From: Pseudomonas fluorescens
GTDB lineage: Bacteria; Pseudomonadota; Gammaproteobacteria; Pseudomonadales; Pseudomonadaceae
Assembly: GCF_000730425.1 (NCBI RefSeq)
Contig: NZ_CP008896.1
Span: 2,728,001-2,792,000, forward strand
DNA: 64,000 bases
Direction of reading: 5' to 3'
This document shows, one piece after another, positions 51,502 to 60,500 of the stretch (positions within the stretch are counted from its first letter, which is position 1; every line of letters starts with the position of its first letter). The notes under the pieces are model-generated. The model searched no databases. It had not been told where the DNA came from and worked only from the letters and a program-made list of their open reading frames with translations. Both the position numbers and the translations under genes were made by a program.

Positions 51502-51818
51502 TTTAGCCATGGCTCCCCTGTGTACGGATGGCTCGCGCATAGGGGACCGTTCGTTGTCATTGTGAGCTCTGACAGTATCAGCGATGCGTCAACAGCTCCT
51601 AGATTGGGGGCCATCACCGAGAGGCGCTGCCACCTTGGAAGCCCTTTAGCAGTCTAGAAACAGTGCTGCACGCCATGGTCTCTAAAAAATGCACCTTGGC
51701 TTCATTGCCTAAGCAGGTCGTACGATCACCGCCCACCATGGCTTTGTACCCGGCAAAAAAATGCCCCAGCCAAAGCCGGGGCATTTCATTCAGCACTCGC
51801 CCGCAGGCTCATGCTCCG
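51502..51818. other. 317 bp between the phospholipase and sspB
   Basis: Apart from the sspB terminator (51755-51786) I see no gene, repeat or promoter that I can support. The short open frames here have no SD and run through the terminator. Confidence 0.5.
51755..51786 (-). terminator. rho-independent terminator of sspA-sspB
   Basis: On the minus strand ATGCCCC, ten-base loop region with GGCTTTGGCT, GGGGCAT and seven T, 33 bp after sspB. Confidence 0.85.
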
Positions 51819-52235
51819 TCACTTCACCACTTTCAAGCTTGGCCGACCGGTAGGGCGCGGCGGCTCGGAATCCGGCGGCGGCAGATCATCATCTTCAACT
51901 TCGATCGCTTCGTCGTCCTCAAGAGACGACTCCAGATCAAACACCATACCCTGGCCGTTCTCCCGGGCATAAATCCCCAGGATAGCGCCGATGGGCACAT
52001 AGAGCGTATGGGGTACCCCACCGAAACGCCCTTCAAAGCTGACCGCCTCATTGTCCATGTGCAGTTGGCGAACGGCACTGGGCGAAACATTCAGGACAAT
52101 CTGTCCGTCACTGGCAAAACCTTGTGGTACCTGCACCGCAGGAAACTCGGAATTGACCAACATGTGCGGGGTGCAATCGTTATCCACAATCCACTCGTAG
52201 AGCGCGCGGACCAGGTAAGGTCGACTGGAGTTCAT
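51819..52235 (-). CDS. sspB: ClpXP protease specificity-enhancing factor SspB
   Basis: 138 residues. The SspB dimer fold (RPYLVRALYEWIVDNDCTPHMLV) binds ssrA tags, and the C-terminal tail (RPSLKVVK) docks on ClpX; the middle is an acidic linker. ATG at 52235 with AAGGAG six bases upstream is preferred over a TTG one codon before. It follows sspA by 17 bp. Confidence 0.95.
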   Translation of the reverse strand: MNSSRPYLVRALYEWIVDNDCTPHMLVNSEFPAVQVPQGFASDGQIVLNVSPSAVRQLHMDNEAVSFEGRFGGVPHTLYVPIGAILGIYARENGQGMVFDLESSLEDDEAIEVEDDDLPPPDSEPPRPTGRPSLKVVK

Positions 52236-52252
52236 CAACGGCTCCTTAAGCC

Positions 52253-52870
52253 TTAGCGCATATCGCGTTCGACACCAGACAGACTTGCCTGGAAAGCCTC
52301 ACGCGCAAACTGGCGCTCCATGTAATCAAGCAGCGGCTTGGCAGGCCGCGGCAGTTCAATGCCCAGAATCGGCAAACGCCAGAGTATGGGTAATAGGCAG
52401 CAATCCACCAGGCTTTGTTCCTCGCTGAGGAAAAAAGGTTTATCGGCGAACAATGGAGAAACGCCGGTCAGGCTCTCACGCAATTCCTTGCGCGCCTGTA
52501 CACGGGCCGTTTCTTTGCTGCGTGTATCCAGAATCAGATCCACCAGCCCACACCAGTCACGCTGGATCCGATGGATCAGCAGGCGGCTGTTGGCACGCGC
52601 CACCGGATACACCGGCAGCAAAGGTGGATGGGGGTAACGCTCATCCAGATATTCCATCACCACGGTTGACTCCCACAACGCCAGGTCACGATCAACCAGG
52701 GTGGGCAAGCTGCCGTAAGGGTTCACTTCGATCAGTTTCGGCGGGTGACGCCCTGCCTCCACACTGATGATCTCGGCGCTGACACCCTTCTCTGCGAGCA
52801 CGATGCGTACTCGGTGGGAATAGTGGTCGGCGGGGTCGGAGTAACAGGCCAACCGGTTGGTCACGCCCAT
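52253..52870 (-). CDS. sspA: stringent starvation protein A (GST fold)
   Basis: 205 residues: thioredoxin-like N-terminal domain ([23 protein letters not shown]) and helical C-terminal domain. RNA-polymerase-associated SspA activates stress and phage genes; it lacks a typical GST active Cys/Ser. It is preceded by a structured element 46 bp upstream, and by petC. Pairs with sspB as an operon. Confidence 0.95.
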   Translation of the reverse strand: MGVTNRLACYSDPADHYSHRVRIVLAEKGVSAEIISVEAGRHPPKLIEVNPYGSLPTLVDRDLALWESTVVMEYLDERYPHPPLLPVYPVARANSRLLIHRIQRDWCGLVDLILDTRSKETARVQARKELRESLTGVSPLFADKPFFLSEEQSLVDCCLLPILWRLPILGIELPRPAKPLLDYMERQFAREAFQASLSGVERDMR

Positions 52871-52905
52871 GGCGGTCCTCCTCGCTTGTTGAAATTATCG
52901 AAAGC

Positions 52906-52991
52906 TCAAAAACGAGCGCGCCCAGAAAGCATCTCCCGTAACACCTGGATCAACCAGAGCGTTACCCCTTCAGAGACGTCGCTGGGCGCGC
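52906..52991 (-). terminator. structured terminator/leader element between petC and sspA
   Basis: Nested pairings: GCGCGCCCAG (52916-52925) with CTGGGCGCGC (52982-52991); TCTC (52932-52935) with GAGA (52973-52976); GTAAC (52938-52942) with GTTAC (52961-52965); CTGG (52945-52948) with CCAG (52954-52957), loop ATCAA. Read on the minus strand, the outer stem is followed by TCGTTTTTG. It lies 30 bp after the petC stop and 46 bp before sspA, so it ends petABC or controls sspA. Confidence 0.65.
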
Positions 52992-53020
52992 AAGATTAAC
53001 AGCAATTGCCTAAGGTTGGA

Positions 53021-53800
53021 TCAATGCACATCCTTCCAGTATTCACGCTTGAGCAAATAAGCGAATACGAAGAAGAACGCCAGGTACAGCAACACATAGG
53101 TACCGATGCGTTGGTGCTCCAGTTTGACCGGGTTGGCGGAGTACGCCAGGAAGGTCACCAGGTTCTTGACCTTCTCGTCGAACTGCTCCTCGTTCAGCGC
53201 ACCGCTCTTGGGCACGATGGTCAGTTGATCACATGCCTCGTGGGTCAACGGCGTGCCAGTCAGCGGGTCATATTGCTTCTTGCCGTTTTCCACGACTTGA
53301 ACCTGCTTGCATCCTACCACCTGGCGACCTTGCAGGCCGACCAGCACGTTAGGCATACCGACGTTCGGGAAGACCTTGTTGTTCACGCCCCAGGGACGTG
53401 TAGGGTCTTCGTAGAACGACTTCAGGTAGCCATACAGCCAGTCGGTGCCACGTACACGCGCAACCAGGGTCAGGTCGGGCGGCGCAGCCCCGAACCAGGC
53501 CTTGGCGTCGACCGGTTGCATGCCGATGTTCATGTGGTCGCCAATCTTGGCACCGGTGAACACCAGGTTCTTGAGCATCAGCTCATGGGGGATACCCAGG
53601 TCATCGGCAACGCGCTCATAGCGCTGGAACTTGGCGCTGTGGCAACCCATGCAGTAGTTGGCGAACGTACGGGCGCCGTCTTGCATGGCGGCCTTGTCAG
53701 ACACGTCGATGTCGACCTTTTCCAGTTCAACGCCTGCGCCGGAAGCAAAAGACAGAGCCGGCAGGGCAGCAAGAATCAATGCAGCGAATAATTTTTTCAT
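53021..53800 (-). CDS. petC: cytochrome c1 of the bc1 complex
   Basis: 259 residues, signal peptide (ALILAALPALSFASG), heme-binding C50-M-G-C53-H54, an axial-Met region, and a C-terminal membrane anchor (YVLLYLAFFFVFAYLLKREYW). It passes electrons from the Rieske centre to cytochrome c. Starts within the petB stop (ATGA overlap). Last of petABC. Confidence 0.97.
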   Translation of the reverse strand: MKKLFAALILAALPALSFASGAGVELEKVDIDVSDKAAMQDGARTFANYCMGCHSAKFQRYERVADDLGIPHELMLKNLVFTGAKIGDHMNIGMQPVDAKAWFGAAPPDLTLVARVRGTDWLYGYLKSFYEDPTRPWGVNNKVFPNVGMPNVLVGLQGRQVVGCKQVQVVENGKKQYDPLTGTPLTHEACDQLTIVPKSGALNEEQFDEKVKNLVTFLAYSANPVKLEHQRIGTYVLLYLAFFFVFAYLLKREYWKDVH

Positions 53801-55011
53801 CAGCCAGTCACCCTTTCCGGAACCGGTTTTGTCTTCTCGAGCCGGGTGTAGAACGGCATCAGAATGAAGTAGGCGAAGTACAGGAAGGTGCAGACCTGCG
53901 ACAACAGCGTACGCTCAGGGGTTGGCGCCAGTACGCCCAGTACGCCCAGGATCACGAACGAGATGCAGAACACCCACAGCCAGATCTTGCTCAGCCAGCC
54001 TTTGTAGCGCATGGACTTGACCGGGCTACGGTCGAGCCATGGCAACACGAACAGCACGGCAATGGCTGCACCCATGGCGATGACACCCATGAGCTTGTCG
54101 GGGATCGCCCGCAAAATGGCGTAGAACGGCGTGAAGTACCAGACCGGAGCAATATGTTCCGGGGTCTTGAATGCGTTCGCCTGTTCGAAGTTAGGCTTTT
54201 CGAGGAAATAACCACCCATTTCCGGGAAGAAGAACACAATCGAGCAGAACACAAACAGGAACACCACCACGCCGACGATATCTTTCACGGTGTAGTAAGG
54301 GTGGAATGGAATGCCGTCCAGCGGAATGCCGTTCTCGTCCTTGTGCTTCTTGATATCCACACCGTCCGGGTTGTTCGAACCCACTTCGTGCAGTGCCAGG
54401 ATGTGCAACACCACCAGGCCGAGAATCACGATCGGCAAGGCCACCACATGCAAGGCAAAGAAGCGGTTCAGGGTGATGCCGGAGATCAGGTAGTCACCAC
54501 GGATCCACTGGGTCAGATCGTTGCCAATGACCGGGATCGCACCGAACAGCGAGATGATCACCTGGGCACCCCAGTAAGACATCTGGCCCCAAGGCAGCAG
54601 GTAGCCCATGAAGGCCTCTGCCATCAGTGCCAGGTAGATCAGCATGCCGAACACCCACACCAGCTCACGCGGCTTCTGGTACGAACCGTAGAGCAAGCCA
54701 CGGAACATGTGCAGATAGACCACAATGAAGAACGCCGAAGCGCCGGTAGAGTGCAGCAGACGCAGAATCGAGCCGTACTCGACGTCGCGCATGATGTATT
54801 CGACGGAGGCAAACGCCTCTTCCGCCGACGGGGTGTAGCTCATGGTCAGCCAGACACCGGTCACGATCTGGTTGACCAGTACCAGCAATGCCAGGGAACC
54901 AAAGAAGTAGAAGAAGTTGAAGTTCTTCGGCGCGTAATACTTGCTGAGATGGTCTTCCCACATTTTGGTGGCGGGGAAGCGCGCATCCACCCAATCCATG
55001 AACTTGCTCAT
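53800..55011 (-). CDS. petB: cytochrome b of the bc1 complex
   Basis: 403 residues, eight membrane helices; the two heme b His pairs lie in helices B and D (STGASAFFIVVYLHMFRGL; LNRFFALHVVALPIVILG). PEWYF-type Qo motif is APVWYFTPFYAILR here. It carries quinol oxidation and reduction sites. Overlaps petA stop by one base. Confidence 0.97.
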   Translation of the reverse strand: MSKFMDWVDARFPATKMWEDHLSKYYAPKNFNFFYFFGSLALLVLVNQIVTGVWLTMSYTPSAEEAFASVEYIMRDVEYGSILRLLHSTGASAFFIVVYLHMFRGLLYGSYQKPRELVWVFGMLIYLALMAEAFMGYLLPWGQMSYWGAQVIISLFGAIPVIGNDLTQWIRGDYLISGITLNRFFALHVVALPIVILGLVVLHILALHEVGSNNPDGVDIKKHKDENGIPLDGIPFHPYYTVKDIVGVVVFLFVFCSIVFFFPEMGGYFLEKPNFEQANAFKTPEHIAPVWYFTPFYAILRAIPDKLMGVIAMGAAIAVLFVLPWLDRSPVKSMRYKGWLSKIWLWVFCISFVILGVLGVLAPTPERTLLSQVCTFLYFAYFILMPFYTRLEKTKPVPERVTG

Positions 55012-55604
55012 TACGCGCTCTCCTTATCGACACCAATGACAATCACGTCGTCAGATTCGTAGTTGTGCGGCGGAACCGGCAGGTTCAACGGTGCAGGCTG
55101 GGACTTGTAGACGCGACCGGCCAGGTCGTAATGGGAACCGTGGCAAGGGCAGAAATAGCCGCCGACCCAGTCCTTGCCCAGATCCACAGGCGCGACTTCC
55201 GGGCGGAAGGTCGGCGAGCAACCCAGGTGCGTGCAAAGACCGACCAGCAGCAGAATCTCTGGCTTGATCGAACGCACTTCGTTTTGGGCGTAGGCGGGTT
55301 GGTCGGAATTCTTGGACTCGGGGTCAGACAGCTGGCCCTCGATCTTCTTCAGATTTCCCAGGATTTCCTCGGTACGACGAACGATGAACACTGGCTGGCC
55401 GCGCCACTCAGCAATCATCTGCTGGCCTGGCTCGATCTTGCTGACATTCACCTTCACCGGTGCACCTGCGGCTTTCGCCTTGGCACTGGGAAACCATGAC
55501 CCCACGAACGGGACCGCAGCCCCCACCGCTCCTGCAGCACCCACCACGGATGTGGCTGCTACCAAGAAGCGACGCCGGCCTGCATTCACGCCGTCATTGC
55601 TCAT
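55011..55604 (-). CDS. petA: Rieske iron-sulfur subunit of the bc1 complex
   Basis: 197 residues: an N-terminal twin-arginine signal with RRRFLVAATSVVG, and the 2Fe-2S motifs CTHLGC and CPCHGS. It accepts electrons from quinol. First gene of petABC, 267 bp after rpsI. A GGTAATTACC palindrome (55717-55726) lies upstream. Confidence 0.97.
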   Translation of the reverse strand: MSNDGVNAGRRRFLVAATSVVGAAGAVGAAVPFVGSWFPSAKAKAAGAPVKVNVSKIEPGQQMIAEWRGQPVFIVRRTEEILGNLKKIEGQLSDPESKNSDQPAYAQNEVRSIKPEILLLVGLCTHLGCSPTFRPEVAPVDLGKDWVGGYFCPCHGSHYDLAGRVYKSQPAPLNLPVPPHNYESDDVIVIGVDKESA

Positions 55605-55816
55605 TCAGTCCTCTCCCATCAGCTTTTTGGCCTGTTAAATCAGGCGTCTACTAAGTATTAAATCTGAACTTATAAAAATTTTGCCGAATGGTAATGAAAA
55701 GCCCCACCTCTGACAAGGTAATTACCCGCAGCCTAGCCTCCAAGCCTTGTAGTATAGGGGGTCTACGGATGTGGCAAGTTGTCACACAGAAAAAACCCAC
55801 ATAAAACGCGGACAAT

Positions 55817-55854
55817 AAAAAACGCCCAGCTCCGTGAGGAGGCTGGGCGTTTTT
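55817..55854 (-). terminator. rho-independent terminator of rplM-rpsI
   Basis: AACGCCCAGC...GCTGGGCGTT stem with an inner CTCC/GGAG pairing and flanking A and T runs, 17 bp after the rpsI stop. Confidence 0.92.
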
Positions 55855-55871
55855 GTGGAACGTAAAGCGAA

Positions 55872-56264
55872 TTAACGCTTCGAGTACTGCGGACGCTTAC
55901 GCGCTTTACGCAGACCGACTTTCTTACGTTCAACTTCACGGGCATCGCGAGTCACGAAGCCAGCTTTGCGCAGAGCGCCGCGCAGGGTTTCGTCGTACTG
56001 CATCAGAGCGCGAGTGATACCGTGGCGGATTGCGCCAGCCTGACCACTTACACCGCCACCGATAACGGTGACGTAGATGTCGAACTTTTCAACGGTCTCG
56101 GTCAGTTCCAGCGGCTGACGAACTACCATGCGGGCAGTTTCGCGACCGAAGAAGTTGTCCAGAGTGCGGTTGTTGATCGAGATGTTACCAGTGCCCGGAC
56201 GCAGGAAAACGCGTGCGGTTGCGGTTTTGCGACGGCCAGTGCCGTAATTTTGAGTCGCCGACAT
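55872..56264 (-). CDS. rpsI: 30S ribosomal protein S9
   Basis: 130 residues, with the C-terminal [14 protein letters not shown] that reaches into the P site. [15 protein letters not shown] at the start is typical. It follows rplM by 14 bp and shares its promoter. Confidence 0.99.
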   Translation of the reverse strand: MSATQNYGTGRRKTATARVFLRPGTGNISINNRTLDNFFGRETARMVVRQPLELTETVEKFDIYVTVIGGGVSGQAGAIRHGITRALMQYDETLRGALRKAGFVTRDAREVERKKVGLRKARKRPQYSKR

Positions 56265-56278
56265 AATGAACTATTCCG

Positions 56279-56707
56279 TTAAAACTTCAGTTCTTGGGGC
56301 TGCTGAGCAGCATGAGGGTGAGCAGCGCCCGCATAGACTTTCAGCTTGCGATACATGTCGCGACCCAGTGGGCCCTTCGGCAGCATACCTTTAACCGCGA
56401 TCTCGATCGGGGCTTCAGGCTTCTTGGCAATCAGGCCTTCAAAGTTCGAAGACTTGATACCGCCTGGGAAACCGGAGTGACGGTAGTACATTTTGTCGCT
56501 TGCTTTGTTGCCGGTTACACGAACCTGCTCAGCGTTGATGATCACGATGTAGTCACCGGTATCAACGTGAGGGGTGTACTCAGGCTTGTGCTTGCCACGC
56601 AGACGGCTGGCGACTTCAGTGGCCAGACGACCCAGGGTCTGACCAGCGGCGTCGACGACAAACCAGTCGCGCTGAACTGTTTCCGGTTTTGCAGTAAAAG
56701 TTGTCAT
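56279..56707 (-). CDS. rplM: 50S ribosomal protein L13
   Basis: 142 residues, family length, with [18 protein letters not shown] and [19 protein letters not shown]. It is an early-assembly protein of the large subunit. First gene of rplM-rpsI; a sigma-70-type promoter with an embedded palindrome lies upstream. Confidence 0.99.
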   Translation of the reverse strand: MTTFTAKPETVQRDWFVVDAAGQTLGRLATEVASRLRGKHKPEYTPHVDTGDYIVIINAEQVRVTGNKASDKMYYRHSGFPGGIKSSNFEGLIAKKPEAPIEIAVKGMLPKGPLGRDMYRKLKVYAGAAHPHAAQQPQELKF

Positions 56708-56749
56708 TCTTTAATAGCCTCAGGGGCCGCCCTGTAAATTAGACGGCGG

Positions 56750-56778
56750 ATCTTACTGAATAGTGCGTACTTTGACAA
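56750..56778 (-). promoter_or_regulatory. rplM-rpsI promoter
   Basis: On the minus strand TTGTCA (56778-56773), 17 bp spacer, TAAGAT (56755-56750), about 43 bp before the rplM ATG. Confidence 0.7.
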
Positions 56779-56785
56779 GTCAAAG
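56770..56785. repeat. palindrome over the rplM -35 box
   Basis: CTTTGAC-AA-GTCAAAG, 7 bp perfect arms. It covers the -35 hexamer, so it could be an operator or coincidence. Confidence 0.45.
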
Positions 56786-56955
56786 GCAGCCGGATACAGA
56801 CGCTATCGGGGGCTCGGGTCGGCGCGTCCGTTCAACGGCAAGATTCTTCGGCAGGCGGCGCATCACTTCCACTGCAGAAAGAGGTGGGCAATTATGCAGA
56901 TTGCGAAAAAAAATTCAACCTGCTTTTATGATTGTTTTCCCCAAAGGAGTACCCG

Positions 56956-57996
56956 ATGGATTATCGAAAGCTGGGCCGGACCGATCTGAACGTAAGCGCC
57001 ATCTGCCTCGGGACCATGACCTGGGGCGAGCAGAACACCGAGGCAGAGGCCTTCGCCCAGATTGAACGAGCCAAAGGTGCAGGGATCAACTTCCTCGATA
57101 CCGCCGAAATGTACCCGGTACCGCCCAAGGCCGACACCTATGCCACCACCGAACGCTACATCGGTAATTACTTCAAGAGCCGTGGCGACCGCGCCGACTG
57201 GATCCTCGCCAGCAAGATCGCCGGGCCAGGCAACACCATCGACTACATCCGCGACGGCCAGCTCAAGCACAACCGCAAGCATATCGTCGAGGCGCTGGAC
57301 GCCAGCCTCAAGCGCCTGCAGACCGACTGGATCGACCTGTACCAATTGCACTGGCCGGAACGCAGCACCAATTTCTTCGGACAGTTGAGCTACAAGCACC
57401 AGGAAGAGCCCGACCTGACGCCGCTGGAAGAAACCCTCGAAGCCCTCGACGAACAGGTCAAGGCCGGCAAGATCCGCCACATCGGCCTGTCCAATGAAAC
57501 GCCCTGGGGCACCATGAAGTTCCTGGCCCTGGCCCAAGCCCGCGGCTGGACCCGCGCGGTGTCGATCCAGAACCCCTACAACCTGCTCAACCGCAGCTTT
57601 GAAGTGGGCCTGGCGGAGATTGCCATCCGCGAGCAATGCGGCTTGCTGGCTTATTCACCCCTGGCGTTCGGCATGCTCAGCGGCAAGTATGAAGGCGGCG
57701 CACGGCCGGCCAAGGGGCGCCTGAGCCTGTACAGCCGCTTCAGCCGCTACTTCAACCCGCAATCGGAAGCCGCATGCAGTCGCTATGTGGCCCTGGCCCG
57801 CGAGCACGGCCTGGACCCGGCGCAGATGGCCCTGGCGTTTGTGACACAACAGCCGTTTGTGACCAGCAATATCATTGGGGCGACGACGCTTGTGCAGTTG
57901 GACAGCAACATCGCCAGTGCTGACCTGAAGCTGTCGAAAGAGGTGTTGCAGGGGATTGAGGCGATTCAGAAGGATCACCCGAATCCCGCGCCTTGA
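56956..57996 (+). CDS. NADP(H)-dependent aldo/keto reductase (Tas type)
   Basis: 346 residues, aldo/keto reductase barrel. Catalytic-site residues Asp/Tyr (LDTAEMYPVPPK), Lys (LASKIAG) and His (LHWPERS) are present, and IRHIGLSNETPWG near the C-terminal half binds the nicotinamide. Most similar to Tas. AAGGAG precedes the ATG at 56956. Substrate unknown. Confidence 0.9.
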   Translation: MDYRKLGRTDLNVSAICLGTMTWGEQNTEAEAFAQIERAKGAGINFLDTAEMYPVPPKADTYATTERYIGNYFKSRGDRADWILASKIAGPGNTIDYIRDGQLKHNRKHIVEALDASLKRLQTDWIDLYQLHWPERSTNFFGQLSYKHQEEPDLTPLEETLEALDEQVKAGKIRHIGLSNETPWGTMKFLALAQARGWTRAVSIQNPYNLLNRSFEVGLAEIAIREQCGLLAYSPLAFGMLSGKYEGGARPAKGRLSLYSRFSRYFNPQSEAACSRYVALAREHGLDPAQMALAFVTQQPFVTSNIIGATTLVQLDSNIASADLKLSKEVLQGIEAIQKDHPNPAP

Positions 57997-58012
57997 TTGA
58001 CCTTTAGACCGC

Positions 58013-58080
58013 CATCGCCGGCAAGCCGGCTCCTACAGGAGAATGCGCTCCAAATGTAGGAGCCGGCTTGCTGGCGATAG
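58013..58080. repeat. REP pair in reversed orientation
   Basis: CATCGCCGGCAAGCCGGC...CCTACA (58013-58037) and TGTAGGAGCC...GGCGATAG (58055-58080), 17 bp apart. The CGAT ends point outward here, opposite to the three REPINs of the window. Confidence 0.85.
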
Positions 58081-58093
58081 CATCACCAAAGAC

Positions 58094-59230
58094 TCACAAC
58101 GCCCGCGCAATGATCTCCTTCATGATCTCATTGGTCCCCGCATAAATCCGCTGCACCCGTGCATCCGCCCAGGCCCGGGCAATCGGGTACTCCCACATGA
58201 AGCCGTAGCCGCCGTGCAACTGCACACACTCATCGAGTACCTTGCATTGCAGGTCGGTGGTCCAGTATTTGGCCATCGCCGCAGTCGGTACATCCAGCTT
58301 GCCTTGCAGGTGCTGTTCCAGGCACTTGTCGACAAACACCCGGCCAATCTGCACTTCGGTGGCAATCTCCGCCAGTTTGAAGCGAGTGTTCTGGAAGTCC
58401 GCAATCGCCTTGCCGAACGCCTTGCGCTCGCGGGTGTAGTCCAGGGTCCATTGCAGCGCCGCTTCGGCCGAAGCCAATGCACCGATCGCCACAGTCAGGC
58501 GCTCCTGAGGCAGCTCCTGCATCAGGTAGGCAAAACCCATCCCCGCCTGCCCCAGCAGGTTCTCCTTGGGCACACGCACGTCCTGGAAGAACAGCTCGGA
58601 CGTATCCTGGGCCTTCATCCCGACTTTCTCCAGGCGCTTGCCCTTGGCGAAACCTGGCGTATTGGCCTCGACCAGAAACAGACTGGTGCCCTTGGCGCCT
58701 GCCTTGGGGTCAGTCTTGGCGACCACGATCACCAGGTCCGCCAGGAAGCCGTTAGTGATAAAGGTCTTGGAGCCGTTGATCACATACTCATCGCCATCGA
58801 GCACCGCGGTGGTCTTGACCCCTTGCAGGTCCGACCCCGCGCCCGGCTCAGTCATGGCAATGGCGGTGACCATCTCCCCGGAAACCAGCTTGGGCAAGTA
58901 CTTGTGTTTCAGCGCTTCGCTGCCGTAATGCAGGATATACGGTGCAACAATGTCCGAATGCAGGGAGAAGCCAATCCCGGTCAGGCCCAGGCGACCGATT
59001 TCTTCGATCACCACGGTGCTGTAGAGAAAGTCTGCACCCAGGCCACCGTATTCTTCCGGCAGATGGGAACACAGCATCCCCGCCTCCCCTGCCTTGCTCC
59101 AGAGGGCACGATCAATATGCCCCTGCTTCTCCCATTGCGCATGGAACGGCACCGCGTCCTTTTCGAGGAAGGTGCGCACGCTCTGGCGGAAGAGTTCGTG
59201 CTCGGAGCTGAACAAGGTTCTGGGAATCAT
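58094..59230 (-). CDS. acyl-CoA dehydrogenase
   Basis: 378 residues of the ACAD family, FAD-binding (AMTEPGAGSDLQG; INGSKTFITNG). The residue at the usual catalytic Glu of the Y-E-G-T motif is Ala (RIYAGTNEIM); LCAD- and IVD-type enzymes, which use a Glu from another helix, have a similar G/A there. Chain length is unknown. It is convergent with the aldo/keto reductase gene. Confidence 0.9.
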   Translation of the reverse strand: MIPRTLFSSEHELFRQSVRTFLEKDAVPFHAQWEKQGHIDRALWSKAGEAGMLCSHLPEEYGGLGADFLYSTVVIEEIGRLGLTGIGFSLHSDIVAPYILHYGSEALKHKYLPKLVSGEMVTAIAMTEPGAGSDLQGVKTTAVLDGDEYVINGSKTFITNGFLADLVIVVAKTDPKAGAKGTSLFLVEANTPGFAKGKRLEKVGMKAQDTSELFFQDVRVPKENLLGQAGMGFAYLMQELPQERLTVAIGALASAEAALQWTLDYTRERKAFGKAIADFQNTRFKLAEIATEVQIGRVFVDKCLEQHLQGKLDVPTAAMAKYWTTDLQCKVLDECVQLHGGYGFMWEYPIARAWADARVQRIYAGTNEIMKEIIARAL

Positions 59231-59375
59231 GAGTCACCTGCGTCGATTGTCAGACAAAAACAAGATCTCAGAGCCTAAGCTGCACGGACCTCACAGGACA
59301 CTGGACACATGCGACAAAAAATAAGACGATCCAGCCGTTAGTTGACCACTTTCCCCTATAAGAATAATCGAAATT

Positions 59376-60371
59376 ATGTCTAGCCTCGTCTCCACGCCCT
59401 TGCGGCGCGTCAGCATTTTGGCCATTGATCGGGTGTTTGCTTCCACCCTCATGCAAGCCAAGGATTTTTTCCACCTCGCCAGCCTGCGTTACGGCAAACA
59501 ACAAGGCCTGGGCCTCACCCCGGCCTTTGAAACCCGCCTGGTGAGCCCCGATGGGCAGTCGGTGTGCAGCTTCAGCGATGTGATCATGCCGGTGGACGGC
59601 GGCCTGGAGAATGCCGATATCATCGTGCTGCCGGCCTTCTGGGATGACTTCGAAGCCCTGAGCAAACGCTACCCGCAAATCCTGCCGTGGCTGCGCGAAC
59701 AACATGCCCGCGGCGCTGTGCTATGCGGCGAGGCCACTGGAGTGTTCTGGCTCGCCGAAGCCGGCCTGCTCGATGGCAAGGAGGCGACCACCTATTGGCG
59801 CTTCTTCAACGCCTTCAGCGAACGCTTCCCCAGGGTCCAGCTCAATCAAGACAAGCACCTGACCGACGCCGACAACCTGTACTGCGCCGGCGGCACCACT
59901 TCGGCGTGCGATCTCTACATCTATCTGATCGAGCGTTTCTGCGGCGCCAACATCGCCCAGGCCGTGGCCCGCGACATCCTCTACGAAGTGCAGCGCAGCT
60001 ACGCGCCGGGGCGCATCGGTTTTGGTGGCCAGAAGCTGCACCAGGACGTGATCATCCTGCAGATCCAACATTGGCTTGAAGAACACTTCGCCGACAAATT
60101 CCGCTTTGAAGACGTCGCCCGCGAACACGGCATGAGCATCCGCAACTTTATGCGCCGGTTCCAGACGGCTACTGGCGATAAGCCGCTGCACTATTTGCAA
60201 CGGCTGCGGATCGAGACGGCCAAAGGCCTGTTGTCGGGCAGCCGCAAGAGCATCAAGACCATCAGTTATGAGGTGGGCTACGACGATGCGAGCTTCTTTG
60301 CGCGGCTGTTCAGGCAGCACACGGAGTTGTCGCCGAACCAGTATCGCCAGCAGTTCCAGCAGGCCGCCTGA
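59376..60371 (+). CDS. GlxA family transcriptional regulator (DJ-1/PfpI + AraC HTH)
   Basis: 331 residues: an N-terminal DJ-1/PfpI class I glutamine-amidotransferase-like domain (VLCGEATGVFWLAEAGLLDG) and a C-terminal AraC/XylS DNA-binding domain (MSIRNFMRRFQTATGDKPLHYLQRLRIE, then SYEVGYDDASFFARLFRQHTELSPNQY). Family members sense small metabolites such as carnitine or glycine betaine derivatives. It lies divergent from the acyl-CoA dehydrogenase gene and probably controls it; this is inference. Confidence 0.9.
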   Translation: MSSLVSTPLRRVSILAIDRVFASTLMQAKDFFHLASLRYGKQQGLGLTPAFETRLVSPDGQSVCSFSDVIMPVDGGLENADIIVLPAFWDDFEALSKRYPQILPWLREQHARGAVLCGEATGVFWLAEAGLLDGKEATTYWRFFNAFSERFPRVQLNQDKHLTDADNLYCAGGTTSACDLYIYLIERFCGANIAQAVARDILYEVQRSYAPGRIGFGGQKLHQDVIILQIQHWLEEHFADKFRFEDVAREHGMSIRNFMRRFQTATGDKPLHYLQRLRIETAKGLLSGSRKSIKTISYEVGYDDASFFARLFRQHTELSPNQYRQQFQQAA

Positions 60372-60392
60372 CTAAAGCCGGGCACAATCAAA

Positions 60393-60482
60393 TGTGGGAG
60401 CGGGCTTGCTCGCGAATGCGGTGTGTCAGTTAACGAATAAGTCGACTGATACACCGCATTCGCGAGCAAGCCCGCTCCCACA
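60393..60482. repeat. REPIN, second REP subtype
   Basis: 90 bp, same layout as 47078: TGTGGGAGCGGGCTTGCTCG... and inverted ...CCCGCTCCCACA, inner spacer different. Confidence 0.93.
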
Positions 60483-60500
60483 TTTTGGTTCGGTGTTTGC

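Noticed and set aside
51614..51796. 60-codon frame downstream of sspB
   Set aside because: Starts inside the sspB terminator region, no SD, no domain.
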